A DNA stretch of 64,000 nt from Marinococcus halotolerans DSM 16375. GTDB taxonomy: Bacteria; Bacillota; Bacilli; Bacillales; Marinococcaceae. How positions within the stretch are numbered: position 1 is the first letter of the stretch; every line of letters starts with the position of its first letter. A program made the position numbers and the translations under genes. Of this stretch, positions 28,585 through 37,427 are shown in pieces. Under the pieces are notes generated by a model that was not told the origin of the DNA, did not search any database, and saw only the letters and a program-made list of their open reading frames with translations. The stretch is from contig NZ_ATVM01000003.1 in assembly GCF_000420725.1 (NCBI RefSeq), positions 169,188-233,187 on the forward strand. The letters run 5' to 3'.

Positions 28585-30687
28585 TTGGAACAAGAAAAGA
28601 AAACCTACTCAATTGAATGGGCGGGGCAGACGCTGACCGTCGAAACAGGCCACATCGCAAAACAGGCAAACGGAGCGGTCATGATCCGCTACGGAGACAC
28701 CGTAGTGCTCTCCACCGTGACAGCTTCAAAGGAACCAAAGGATCTTCCGTTCTTCCCGCTTACGGTAAATTATGAAGAGCGGCTGTATGCGGCAGGGAAA
28801 ATTCCCGGCGGCTTTATTAAGCGCGAAGGACGCCCGAGCGAAACGGCGGTTTTAACGAGCCGTCTGATTGACCGGCCGATCCGCCCGCTTTTCCCGGACG
28901 GCTTCCGTAACGACGTGCAGGTCATTAACATGGTGATGAGTGTGGATCAGTCCGCTTCTCCGGAAATTGCGGCCATGGTCGGCTCGTCGCTTGCTCTCTC
29001 CCTGTCGGACATTCCGTTTTACGGCCCGGTTTCGGGTGCGGTTATCGGACGGGTCGACGGCGAATTTGTTGTCAATCCTTCGGAATCCGAAGCAGCGAGA
29101 AGCGACATTGAACTGACGGTTGCCGGCACTAAAGACGCCATCAACATGGTGGAGGCCGGAGCGGACGAAGTGCCGGAGGAAACGATGCTGGAAGGCATTA
29201 TGTTCGGCCACGAAGAAATCAAGCGCCTGGTGGAATTCCAGGAAGGAATCATCAGTGAGCTTGGCCAGGAGAAAATGGAAGTACAACTGTCCCAGACGGA
29301 TAAAGACCTCGAAGAGACGATCCGCAGCCAGTTCCAGGACTCCGTGAAAGAAGCGGTAATGGTCAACGATAAAAAAGAACGCGACGTGGCCATCCAGGAA
29401 CTGAAAACACAGATCTCCGAGCCGTATGAAGAAGAAGAGCAGCAGAGCGAAGTAAAAGATATCTTTGAAAAACTCGTCAAAGCGGAATTCCGCCGCCTGA
29501 TCACGGAAGAGCACATCCGCCCGGACGGACGCGGGCCGGACGACATCCGCCAGCTGACGTCCGAGGTGGACATTCTGCCGCGCACGCACGGCTCCGGTCT
29601 GTTCACCCGCGGCCAGACGCAGGCGCTCAGCATCTGTACGCTCGGCGCTCTCGGAGAGGTACAGATCATCGACGGCCTCGGCACCGAAACATCGAAGCGG
29701 TTTTTGCACCACTATAACTTCCCGAACTTCAGTGTCGGGGAAACCGGCCCGATCCGCGGACCGGGCCGGCGGGAAATCGGCCACGGCGCTCTCGGCGAAC
29801 GCGCCCTGGAAAAGGTCGTCCCATCCGAGGAGGAATTCCCGTACACGATCCGCCTGGTTTCCGAAGTGCTTGAATCCAACGGCTCGACCTCGCAGGCGAG
29901 CATCTGCGCGAGCACGCTTGCCATGATGGACGCCGGTGTTCCGATCAAATCACCGGTTGCCGGCATCGCCATGGGCCTTGTAAAAGAAGGCGACGATCTG
30001 GCCGTGTTAACTGACATTCAGGGCATGGAAGACGCCCTCGGCGACATGGACTTCAAAGTAGCCGGGACGGCAGACGGGGTCACAGCGCTTCAGATGGACA
30101 TTAAACTGGCGGGTATCGACCGCGAAGTGCTCGAATTTGCTCTCAAACGGGCAAAGGTTGCACGCATGAAGGTACTCGAAAACATGCTCGCTACGATCAG
30201 CGAGACGCGCGGTGAGCTTTCCCCGTACGCACCAAAAATTATGTCCATGCACATCAAGCCGGATAAAATCCGTGATGTGATCGGCCCGAGCGGGAAAACG
30301 ATCAATCAGATTATTGAGGATACCGGAGTGAAAATTGATATCGAGCAGGACGGCACAGTCTTTATTTCCTCGACCGAGCAGGACAAAAACGAGGAAGCGA
30401 AAAAAATCATTGAAGATTTAATTCGTGAAGTGGAGCCGGGCGAGACGTATTTAGGAAAGGTCAAACGCGTCGAGAAGTTTGGCGCCTTCGTGGAGCTGTT
30501 TAAAGGAAAAGAAGGCCTTGTCCACATTTCCCAGCTGAATCACGAGCGTGTAAACAAAGTGGAAGACGTCGTCTCTATCGGAGACGAAGTCATGGTCAAA
30601 GTAACAGAAATAGACAATCAGGGACGGATTAACCTGTCGAGAAAAGCGTTGCTTGCAAAAGAAAGCTCCGACACTTCTTCTCAGTAA
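28585..30687 (+). CDS. pnp: Polynucleotide phosphorylase
   Basis: PNPase is the main 3'-5' phosphorolytic exoribonuclease of the RNA degradation machinery. The product has 700 residues. There are two RNase PH-like core domains (about 1-220 and 310-540), with [21 protein letters not shown] and the [18 protein letters not shown] motif, then a KH domain ([16 protein letters not shown] at about 566) and an S1 domain (about 620-690). The start is TTG 28585, 8 nt after GGAGGT. It shares the window with other RNA decay factors (rny, rnjB, a DEAD-box helicase, hfq). Confidence 0.97.
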   Translation: MEQEKKTYSIEWAGQTLTVETGHIAKQANGAVMIRYGDTVVLSTVTASKEPKDLPFFPLTVNYEERLYAAGKIPGGFIKREGRPSETAVLTSRLIDRPIRPLFPDGFRNDVQVINMVMSVDQSASPEIAAMVGSSLALSLSDIPFYGPVSGAVIGRVDGEFVVNPSESEAARSDIELTVAGTKDAINMVEAGADEVPEETMLEGIMFGHEEIKRLVEFQEGIISELGQEKMEVQLSQTDKDLEETIRSQFQDSVKEAVMVNDKKERDVAIQELKTQISEPYEEEEQQSEVKDIFEKLVKAEFRRLITEEHIRPDGRGPDDIRQLTSEVDILPRTHGSGLFTRGQTQALSICTLGALGEVQIIDGLGTETSKRFLHHYNFPNFSVGETGPIRGPGRREIGHGALGERALEKVVPSEEEFPYTIRLVSEVLESNGSTSQASICASTLAMMDAGVPIKSPVAGIAMGLVKEGDDLAVLTDIQGMEDALGDMDFKVAGTADGVTALQMDIKLAGIDREVLEFALKRAKVARMKVLENMLATISETRGELSPYAPKIMSMHIKPDKIRDVIGPSGKTINQIIEDTGVKIDIEQDGTVFISSTEQDKNEEAKKIIEDLIREVEPGETYLGKVKRVEKFGAFVELFKGKEGLVHISQLNHERVNKVEDVVSIGDEVMVKVTEIDNQGRINLSRKALLAKESSDTSSQ

Positions 30688-30704
30688 TCCAGCTATAGAT
30701 CAGC

Positions 30705-30734
30705 AGGGACTTGGGTTTCCAGGTCCTTTTTTTT
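30705..30734 (+). terminator. Rho-independent terminator after pnp
   Basis: AGGGACTTGG-gttt-CCAGGTCCTT forms a 10-bp stem with two wobble pairs and is followed by eight T residues. Confidence 0.85.
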
Positions 30735-30771
30735 ATAAAAAGAGAGAGAACAAAGAAGGAGGACCAAGCAG

Positions 30772-32049
30772 ATGGCGGAAACGAAATATCTTCCAAACGG
30801 TGTACGGCTGGTCTCAGAGCAGATTCCGCACGTGCGCTCGGTGTCGCTCGGCCTGTGGATAGACGCAGGCTCGAGACAGGAGAGGGCAGATGAAAACGGA
30901 ATGGCTCATTTTATTGAGCATATGCTTTTTAAAGGCACCTCCACACGGAGTGCAGCCGACATTGCCGGCTATTTTGACCGTATCGGCGGGGAAATGGAAG
31001 CTTTTACGGCGAAGGACACCACCTGCCTGCAGGCCACCGTGCTTGACGAACACGCACAACAGACGGCTGAAGTGTTTGCCGATATGTTCTTTCATTCCCG
31101 CTTTGACCCGGAGGATGTGGAAAAGGAACGTAATGTGATTTTAGAGGAAATCAGCATGGTGGAGGATACGCCGGATGACATCATTCATGATATGCTCTGG
31201 CAGGCTTCCTACGGCAGCCATCCGCTGGCCCGCCCGATTCTCGGCACGAAGGCGGTGCTCGGGGAGATAACACGGGAGCGTCTGCTCGATTTTTTCCATG
31301 ATCATTACACGCCGGAGCGGCTTGTGATCTCGGCTGCCGGGAATGTAAGCGGGGAGCTGCTTGCCTGTCTTGAACGTTTGTTTGCCGGCTGGGGAGACGG
31401 GCGCCGGGCAGTGAACCGGGAGGAGCTAGCCGTGTTCGTGCCGGGTAGAGAAGTGAAACACCGGGAAACCGAACAGGCCCACCTGTGTCTCGGCTTCCCG
31501 GGCGTTTCGCGCTTTCATGAGCATTATTTTGCCGAAGTGCTCTGGAATAACCTGCTCGGCGGTTCGATGAGCAGCCGCCTTTTTCAGGAAATCCGGGAGG
31601 ACCGGGGCCTGGCGTATTCCATTTTTTCTTCGTTTGAAGCCTTTGAACGTACTGGCTTTCATACAATTTACAGCGCAGCGGCGCCGGAGCGGGTCGAGGA
31701 GCTGCTCGAGACCATCGATGGGCTGTTTGAACGTTTATCCGCTGGAAATATCAAAGAAGCCGAGATTGAAAACCACCGGTCGCAGCTGAAATCCGCTTTT
31801 GTGCTGGGGCTGGAGTCGTCAGCGGCCCGTATGGCCCGGAACGCTAGAAACGAAATGCTGTTCGGGCGGCACCCGGGCATCGATGAAACCCTCGACAGGC
31901 TCAGCAGTGTGGAGCTCGGCCACGTCGAGGAGCGGGGAATTGCGATGATGCAGACGCCGCCGAGCGCCTCGCTCATTCAGCCAAACGGCCCTGTGCCGGA
32001 GCTATTGAAGAGAAACAGCTCCAATTTCAGCGTAAGCATCGAAGAATAA
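30772..32049 (+). CDS. mlpA: M16 family zinc protease MlpA (YmxG)
   Basis: The product has 425 residues with the inverted zinc motif HFIEH (about residue 45) and the downstream Glu in VEKERNVILEEISM. The C-terminal M16_C domain follows. In B. subtilis the homologue (also called YmxG) has been described as a protease affecting aprE expression. AAGGAGG precedes the ATG. In B. subtilis the deacetylase gene ylxY precedes it and ymxH and dpaAB follow it; here pnp and asd are the direct neighbours. Confidence 0.92.
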   Translation: MAETKYLPNGVRLVSEQIPHVRSVSLGLWIDAGSRQERADENGMAHFIEHMLFKGTSTRSAADIAGYFDRIGGEMEAFTAKDTTCLQATVLDEHAQQTAEVFADMFFHSRFDPEDVEKERNVILEEISMVEDTPDDIIHDMLWQASYGSHPLARPILGTKAVLGEITRERLLDFFHDHYTPERLVISAAGNVSGELLACLERLFAGWGDGRRAVNREELAVFVPGREVKHRETEQAHLCLGFPGVSRFHEHYFAEVLWNNLLGGSMSSRLFQEIREDRGLAYSIFSSFEAFERTGFHTIYSAAAPERVEELLETIDGLFERLSAGNIKEAEIENHRSQLKSAFVLGLESSAARMARNARNEMLFGRHPGIDETLDRLSSVELGHVEERGIAMMQTPPSASLIQPNGPVPELLKRNSSNFSVSIEE

Positions 32050-32062
32050 GCCAGAATTGACC

Positions 32063-32090
32063 TTTTCAGTGCTGACAAGTGTGGTAAAAT
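32063..32090 (+). promoter_or_regulatory. Candidate sigma-A promoter for asd
   Basis: TTTTCA (32063-32068) and TAAAAT (32085-32090) are separated by 16 nt, with TGG before the -10 (extended -10). The -35 is weak. Confidence 0.4.
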
Positions 32091-32147
32091 AAAGCAAAGT
32101 TTGTTTTAATAAATGTGAAATGAATGAACCAGAAAGGGAGAATGAAT

Positions 32148-33194
32148 ATGTCTAACGAAACATATACTGTAGCGGTCGTAGGCGCAACCGGCGCTGTTGG
32201 CCAGCAGATGCTGAAAACTTTAGAAAATAAAAATTTCCCCGTTGGAGAGCTGAAGCTTTTATCCTCGAGCCGCTCCGCCGGTAAAAAAATGACGTTCAAG
32301 GGCCAGGAATATACGATTGAGGAAGCAACACCGGAATCGTTTGAAGGCGTGCAGATCGCCCTGTTTTCCGCCGGCGGATCCATATCCAAAGCGCTCGCCC
32401 CGGAAGCGGTTAAACGGGGTGCGATTGTCGTCGACAACACGAGCGCCTACCGGATGGACCCGGACACGCCGCTAGTTGTGCCGGAAGTGAATGAAGAAGA
32501 CCTGCACAACCACAATGGCATTATCGCCAACCCGAACTGCTCGACGATCCAGATGGCGGTGGCGCTTGAGCCGATCCGCCAGAAATACGGGCTGAAAAAA
32601 GTGATCGTCTCCACGTATCAGGCCGTATCCGGTGCCGGGCTTGACGCGGTCGATGAAATGAACACCCAGTCGACGGCAGTGCTGAATGGTGAAGAAGCAG
32701 AAGCAAACCTTATGCCGGTCAGCGGCGATAAAAAGCACTACCAGATCGCTTTTAACGCGATTCCGCAGATCGACAAATTCCAGGACAACGGCTATACGTT
32801 TGAAGAAATGAAAATGATCAATGAAACGAAAAAAATTCTTCATATGGATGATCTTCCGGTGGCGGCTACGTGCGTACGTCTTCCAGTTGCCACGGGTCAC
32901 TCGGAGTCGGTCTATATTGAAACAGAAACCGGAAATCCGGATGTCAAAGAGCTGCAGCAGACTCTGTCCGAAGGCGAAGGCATCACCCTCCAGGACGATC
33001 CGGACAATCAGGTGTACCCGATGGCTGTAAACAGCGTCGGCCTGCCGGATGTGTTTGTCGGCCGTATCCGCCGCGACCTTGACCGCGAAAACGCGTATCA
33101 TTTCTGGGTCGTATCGGATAATCTCCTGAAAGGTGCCGCCTATAACTCGGTACAGATTGCCGAAAGCCTGATCCGCCTTAATCTGATCAAATAA
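32148..33194 (+). CDS. asd: Aspartate-semialdehyde dehydrogenase
   Basis: Asd reduces aspartyl phosphate to aspartate semialdehyde, the branch point toward lysine/diaminopimelate, threonine and methionine. The product has 348 residues from ATG 32148 (AAAGGGAG site). The NADPH motif is [14 protein letters not shown], and the active-site Cys is in NPNCSTIQ at about residue 130. It is followed closely by the aspartokinase dapG and dapA, so the first three aspartate-family steps are adjacent. Confidence 0.97.
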   Translation: MSNETYTVAVVGATGAVGQQMLKTLENKNFPVGELKLLSSSRSAGKKMTFKGQEYTIEEATPESFEGVQIALFSAGGSISKALAPEAVKRGAIVVDNTSAYRMDPDTPLVVPEVNEEDLHNHNGIIANPNCSTIQMAVALEPIRQKYGLKKVIVSTYQAVSGAGLDAVDEMNTQSTAVLNGEEAEANLMPVSGDKKHYQIAFNAIPQIDKFQDNGYTFEEMKMINETKKILHMDDLPVAATCVRLPVATGHSESVYIETETGNPDVKELQQTLSEGEGITLQDDPDNQVYPMAVNSVGLPDVFVGRIRRDLDRENAYHFWVVSDNLLKGAAYNSVQIAESLIRLNLIK

Positions 33195-33214
33195 CCTGTG
33201 AGGGAGCCGGACCG

Positions 33215-34459
33215 ATGAATATAATCGTTCAAAAATTTGGCGGTACGTCTGTAAAAACGAAGGAGCTGCGCGAGCAGGCCGCCGGCCATATCGAAGACGC
33301 GGTGCGTGAAGGCTATAAGGTGGTGGTCGTCGTTTCTGCCATGGGCCGAAGCGGCGATCCCTACGCCACCGATACCCTTCTCGGCCTGATTGATGAAAGC
33401 AAGCCGGGAGAGGGCGGAGCCGAACGCGACCTGCTGGTATCGTGCGGCGAAACCATATCCGCTGTAGTATTTACGGAGCTTCTGCGCTCGAAGCAGCTGA
33501 AGGCGGCTGCCTTAAACGGAGCGCAGGCCGGGTTTATTACCGACAGCAATCACGGCAATGCCAAAATCATTGATATGCGCACGGAAAAAGTGGAAGAGCT
33601 GCTTGCCACTCACGACGCTGTTGTCGTTACCGGCTTTCAGGGCGTGAGCGAGGACGGAATGGTTACCACGCTCGGACGCGGCGGCAGCGATACGTCGGCG
33701 ACTGCGCTCGGTACGGCCTTAAAAGCGGAATGGGTGGACATTTTTACCGACGTTGAAGGCATGATGACGGCAGACCCCCGCGTGGTGGAAGATGCGAGGC
33801 TGCTTTCCACCGTCACCTATCAGGAGATCTGCAACATGGCGTACCAGGGGGCGAAGGTTATTCACCCCCGGGCGGTTGAAATTGCGATGCAGGGCAAAGT
33901 TCCCATCCGTATCCGGTCGACATCGACCAAAGAGCCGGGCACGCTGATTACGTCCATGCTCGGAGGCGCGCCGGGCCGCGAGGTGGCCGAACGCCTGATT
34001 ACCGGCATCGCCCACATTCCGTCGCTCACCCAGATCAGCGTCGCGGCGGATCCGGAGCAAACCGAAAACATGCATGCGCGCGTGTTTCAGCGGATGGAAA
34101 GTCTCGGCCTGAGCGTGGACTTTATTAATATCGGGCCAGAAAGCGCCGTGTTCACGGTGCCGGACCCGCACGCAAAAGCAGCGGTAGATGCCCTGGAGGA
34201 AGACGGCTGGCGCATTTCGGCGGTGCCGCACTGTGCCAAAGTCAGCGTCGTCGGCGCCGGCATGACCGGCGTTCCGGGTGTTGCCTCTAAAATTGTTACC
34301 GCGCTGTCAGAAGCCGGGGTGCCGATTTTGCAGTCGGCGGACTCGCATACGACCATCTGGGCACTTGTGCATGAACAGGATACAGATAAAGCTGTCTCTG
34401 CCCTTCACCGCGTATTTGATCTCGGACGTGCCGGCGTACGTCCCCCATCTGTTTCCTAG
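33215..34459 (+). CDS. dapG: Aspartokinase I (DapG type)
   Basis: This enzyme phosphorylates aspartate to start the aspartate pathway; in Bacillus the DapG isozyme is the diaminopimelate-sensitive one. The product has 414 residues. The kinase domain starts QKFGGTSVKT, has TTLGRGGSDTSATALG near 155 and FTDVEGMMTADPR near 180. Two ACT regulatory domains fill the part after about residue 265. GAGGGAGCC precedes the ATG. The DAP-sensitive assignment is by position and family only. Confidence 0.95.
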   Translation: MNIIVQKFGGTSVKTKELREQAAGHIEDAVREGYKVVVVVSAMGRSGDPYATDTLLGLIDESKPGEGGAERDLLVSCGETISAVVFTELLRSKQLKAAALNGAQAGFITDSNHGNAKIIDMRTEKVEELLATHDAVVVTGFQGVSEDGMVTTLGRGGSDTSATALGTALKAEWVDIFTDVEGMMTADPRVVEDARLLSTVTYQEICNMAYQGAKVIHPRAVEIAMQGKVPIRIRSTSTKEPGTLITSMLGGAPGREVAERLITGIAHIPSLTQISVAADPEQTENMHARVFQRMESLGLSVDFINIGPESAVFTVPDPHAKAAVDALEEDGWRISAVPHCAKVSVVGAGMTGVPGVASKIVTALSEAGVPILQSADSHTTIWALVHEQDTDKAVSALHRVFDLGRAGVRPPSVS

Positions 34460-34523
34460 TAAGCTGCAGAGGCTCATCACGACCCGCACCAATCCCCTGC
34501 AGATGAGAGAAAGGAGCCGACCT

Positions 34524-35396
34524 ATGGCTTTTGGACAGTTACTTACAGCAATGGTTACACCTTTTCATGAAAATGGCGACATTCACTGGGAGCAAGTCGA
34601 GCAGCTGACCGAGCATTTGATTGCGACAAAAAGCGACGGCGTTGTGGTAGCCGGCACCACCGGAGAATCCCCTACGCTCAGCAGTGAAGAGAAGCTGCAG
34701 CTGTTCCGCCGGGTAAAAGACATTGCCGGCAGCCGGATGGATGTGATCGGCGGCGTCGGTACGAACAACACGGCGTACTCCGCCGACCTGGCGAACGAAG
34801 CGACAAAGATCGGAATTGACGGCCTGATGGCGGTGACTCCGTACTACAACAAGCCGAACCAGGAAGGCATGTATCAGCATTTTCAACGGATTGCCGCAGC
34901 GACGACGCTGCCCCTGATGATTTATAATATTCCAGGACGCTGCATTGTCAATCTGCTGCCGGAAACGCTGCTTAGACTTGCGGAGATTTCCAACATTACG
35001 TCGGTGAAAGAGGCGTGCGGAAACCTTGATCAGATTTCGCACTTTCTGTCTTCCGCGCCGAAGGATTTCCAGCTGTTCAGCGGTGATGATTCGCTGACGC
35101 TCCCGACGCTTTCGGTCGGAGGCCACGGCGTGGTATCTGTGGCGGCGCACATCGCCGGGGAGGATCTGCAGCAGATGATGACAGATTTCTTTTCCGGACA
35201 TGTGCAGCGGGCGGCAGAAGCGCACCGGACGCTCCTTCCGAAGATGAGGGCCTGCTTTATGGCGCCGAATCCGTCCCCGGTCAAGGCGATGCTTGAACAG
35301 ATGGGCATTACCGGCCGCTACACCCGGCTGCCGCTCGTGCCGCTGACGGATGCTGAAATCCGCCAGCTTGAGCAGTGGTTTACCGCCGCTTCCTGA
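34524..35396 (+). CDS. dapA: 4-hydroxy-tetrahydrodipicolinate synthase
   Basis: DapA condenses pyruvate and aspartate semialdehyde for lysine and cell-wall diaminopimelate. The product has 290 residues from ATG 34524 (AAAGGAG site). Visible motifs are GTTGESPTLS near 45, PYYNKPNQEGMYQHF near 110, the YNIPGR motif and the Schiff-base Lys in TSVKEACGN near 162. Confidence 0.97.
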   Translation: MAFGQLLTAMVTPFHENGDIHWEQVEQLTEHLIATKSDGVVVAGTTGESPTLSSEEKLQLFRRVKDIAGSRMDVIGGVGTNNTAYSADLANEATKIGIDGLMAVTPYYNKPNQEGMYQHFQRIAAATTLPLMIYNIPGRCIVNLLPETLLRLAEISNITSVKEACGNLDQISHFLSSAPKDFQLFSGDDSLTLPTLSVGGHGVVSVAAHIAGEDLQQMMTDFFSGHVQRAAEAHRTLLPKMRACFMAPNPSPVKAMLEQMGITGRYTRLPLVPLTDAEIRQLEQWFTAAS

Positions 35397-35411
35397 TGGT
35401 TAATTTTATCC

Positions 35412-35448
35412 AGACACCGACAGCCCTGCTGCCGGTGTCTAATTTTAT
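35412..35448 (+). terminator. Terminator after dapA
   Basis: AGACACCGACAGC (35412-35424) pairs with GCTGCCGGTGTCT (35428-35440), with one mismatch, and is followed by AATTTTAT. Confidence 0.75.
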
Positions 35449-35518
35449 ATACATAGAAGAAGGAAGGAGAAAGCGCCGGCGCTAGGCTGTTCAAAATATT
35501 TGGGCACAATAGTTTCCC

Positions 35519-35548
35519 TTGTATTTCAAAAACCGCCTGGGTTATACT
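35519..35548 (+). promoter_or_regulatory. Candidate sigma-A promoter for rnjB
   Basis: TTGTAT (35519-35524) and TATACT (35543-35548) are separated by 18 nt. It would give a leader of about 110 nt. A 12-bp palindrome AGCGCCGGCGCT lies upstream at 35472-35483. Confidence 0.55.
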
Positions 35549-35660
35549 GAGTATAAGTGATTTGTGCGGAAACCATTCACTCAAAGGGAAAAATGTTTCT
35601 TTTTGGGGCCGTAAATCGACGTCAGCAATAATTCATTTTTAATTTAGGAGGAAATATACT

Positions 35661-37325
35661 TTGGCCACACAAGCGAATGGTAACGTTCGTGTTTTTTCCC
35701 TTGGCGGTATCGGGGAAATCGGAAAAAATATGTACGTTATAGAATCAGAACAGGACATGATTGTCATAGACGCAGGACTAATGTTTCCAGAAGATGACAT
35801 GCTCGGAATCGATATTGTTATTCCGGATATTTCATACTTAACCCAGAACAAAGAAAAGCTCCGCGGGATCTTTTTGACCCACGGACACGAAGACCATATC
35901 GGAGCCTTAACCTACATTCTCCGCCAGGTGCACGTGCCGATCTACGGCACTAAGCTTACGCTTGGCATCGTGGAGTCGTACGTAAAAGAAAAAGGCCTCC
36001 GCAAGAAACCGGATTTCCGGGTGGTGCATGACAACAGTGTCATCCAGACCGGTCAGCTGAAGACAAGCTTCTTCCGGACCAACCACAGCATTCCGGATTC
36101 GGTCGGCATGGTCGTGCAGACGCCGGAGGGCATTATTGTGCACACCGGTGATTTCAAATTTGACCAGACGCCGGTCGACGGGCAGTACACAAGCCTTGAT
36201 AAATTGACCGAGATCGGCAAAAAGGGTGTTCTCTGCCTGCTTTCTGACAGCATTAACGCAGAAGTGCCGGGCGTGAGTCCGTCGGAAGCGATTGCCGGAA
36301 ACGGCATTATGGATATTTTTCTGGAAACCGAAGGGCGCATCGTAATTACCACCTTTGCGACTAACATCCACCGCATCCAGCAGGTGATCCGTGCAGCGGA
36401 GGAAAGCGGCCGCAGGATTGCCGTGAATGGCCAGGCAATGGAAAAAACGATTGAAATTTCGCGCCGGCTCGGGTACCTGGATGCCGAAGACGATATCTTC
36501 ATTACGACCGATCAGGTCGAGGATATGGATCCGAAGAAAGTGGCTATTTTATGCACGGGCAGCCAGGGCGAGCCAGTCTCTGCGCTGATGAATATGGCGA
36601 AGGGCGAAGACGACAATTTAACCATTGAAGAAGGCGACATGGTTATTATTGCCGCCAACCCGGTAGCCGGAAATGAAAAAACAGTATCGCAGACGATCGA
36701 CTTTCTCTACCAGATCGGAGCAGAGGTCGTTATGGGGGAAAACGTGCACTCCTCCGGCCACGCCCGTCAGGAGGAGCTCAAAATGATGCTGAACCTGGTG
36801 AAGCCGCAGTACTTTATTCCAGTGCACGGCGAGTACCGTATGCAGTTTGTACACGGGGAGCTTGCGGAAGAAACCGGTATGGATCCCAACAACGTCTTTC
36901 TGCTTGATAAAGGAGAGGTTGTGGAATTCAGCAAGGGCAAAGCCGTAAAAACCGGCAAGGTACCGGCCGGCAACGTCTTAATTGACGGCCTTGGCATCGG
37001 CGACGTGGGCAATATTGTCCTTCGCGACCGCCGCCTGCTGTCCGAAGACGGCATCCTCGTGGTCGTGGTGACGCTCAGCAAAAAGTCCGGCACCATCGTC
37101 AGCGGCCCGGATATTATTTCCCGCGGCTTCGTTTACGTGCGCGAATCCGAAGAACTGATGGAAAAAGCGCATAAAAAAGTCTCCGAAACGCTGGAGAAAT
37201 CGATCAGCGAAAATGTGAGCGAATGGTCGACGCTTAAAAGCAGCATCCGGGACTCCATGAGCCGTTTTCTGTTTGAAAAAACCAAACGGCGCCCGATGAT
37301 TCTGCCGATTATTATGGAAATTTAA
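35661..37325 (+). CDS. rnjB: Ribonuclease J2-type metallo-beta-lactamase RNase
   Basis: RNase J enzymes are endo/5'-exoribonucleases of mRNA decay and rRNA maturation. The product has 554 residues, starting at TTG 35661 after AGGAGG. Metallo-beta-lactamase motifs include LTHGHEDHIGALTY near residue 75, HTGDFKFDQ near 160 and a beta-CASP domain with SSGHARQEE. Position before the DNA translocase gene and after dapA matches B. subtilis rnjB. Unlike the B. subtilis J2 protein, which lacks the Asp-His of the H-x-H-x-D-H motif, all metal ligands are present here. Confidence 0.93.
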   Translation: MATQANGNVRVFSLGGIGEIGKNMYVIESEQDMIVIDAGLMFPEDDMLGIDIVIPDISYLTQNKEKLRGIFLTHGHEDHIGALTYILRQVHVPIYGTKLTLGIVESYVKEKGLRKKPDFRVVHDNSVIQTGQLKTSFFRTNHSIPDSVGMVVQTPEGIIVHTGDFKFDQTPVDGQYTSLDKLTEIGKKGVLCLLSDSINAEVPGVSPSEAIAGNGIMDIFLETEGRIVITTFATNIHRIQQVIRAAEESGRRIAVNGQAMEKTIEISRRLGYLDAEDDIFITTDQVEDMDPKKVAILCTGSQGEPVSALMNMAKGEDDNLTIEEGDMVIIAANPVAGNEKTVSQTIDFLYQIGAEVVMGENVHSSGHARQEELKMMLNLVKPQYFIPVHGEYRMQFVHGELAEETGMDPNNVFLLDKGEVVEFSKGKAVKTGKVPAGNVLIDGLGIGDVGNIVLRDRRLLSEDGILVVVVTLSKKSGTIVSGPDIISRGFVYVRESEELMEKAHKKVSETLEKSISENVSEWSTLKSSIRDSMSRFLFEKTKRRPMILPIIMEI

Positions 37326-37350
37326 AAGCACGCGAAAAGCTTGCCATGAC

Positions 37351-37393
37351 ACACCCCTGCATTAGCCAGTTTGGCGGGCAGGGGGTGTTTTAT
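37351..37393 (+). terminator. Rho-independent terminator after rnjB
   Basis: ACACCCCTGC (37351-37360) pairs with GCAGGGGGTGT (37378-37388), with one bulged G, and is followed by TTTATT. Confidence 0.8.
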
Positions 37394-37427
37394 TGAATAG
37401 AGTTTTTTGGGAGAAAGGAGCCAAACC

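Noticed and set aside
28379..28636. Plus-strand 85-codon frame between rpsO and pnp
   Set aside because: It reads through the inverted repeats of the pnp leader and into pnp in another frame; no credible ribosome-binding site or protein family.
28852..29784. Minus-strand open frame of 310 codons
   Set aside because: It is antisense to pnp and has no ribosome-binding site or family match.
35472..35483. 12-bp palindrome AGCGCCGGCGCT before rnjB
   Set aside because: Isolated, outside the promoter, and such GC palindromes are expected by chance in GC-rich DNA.
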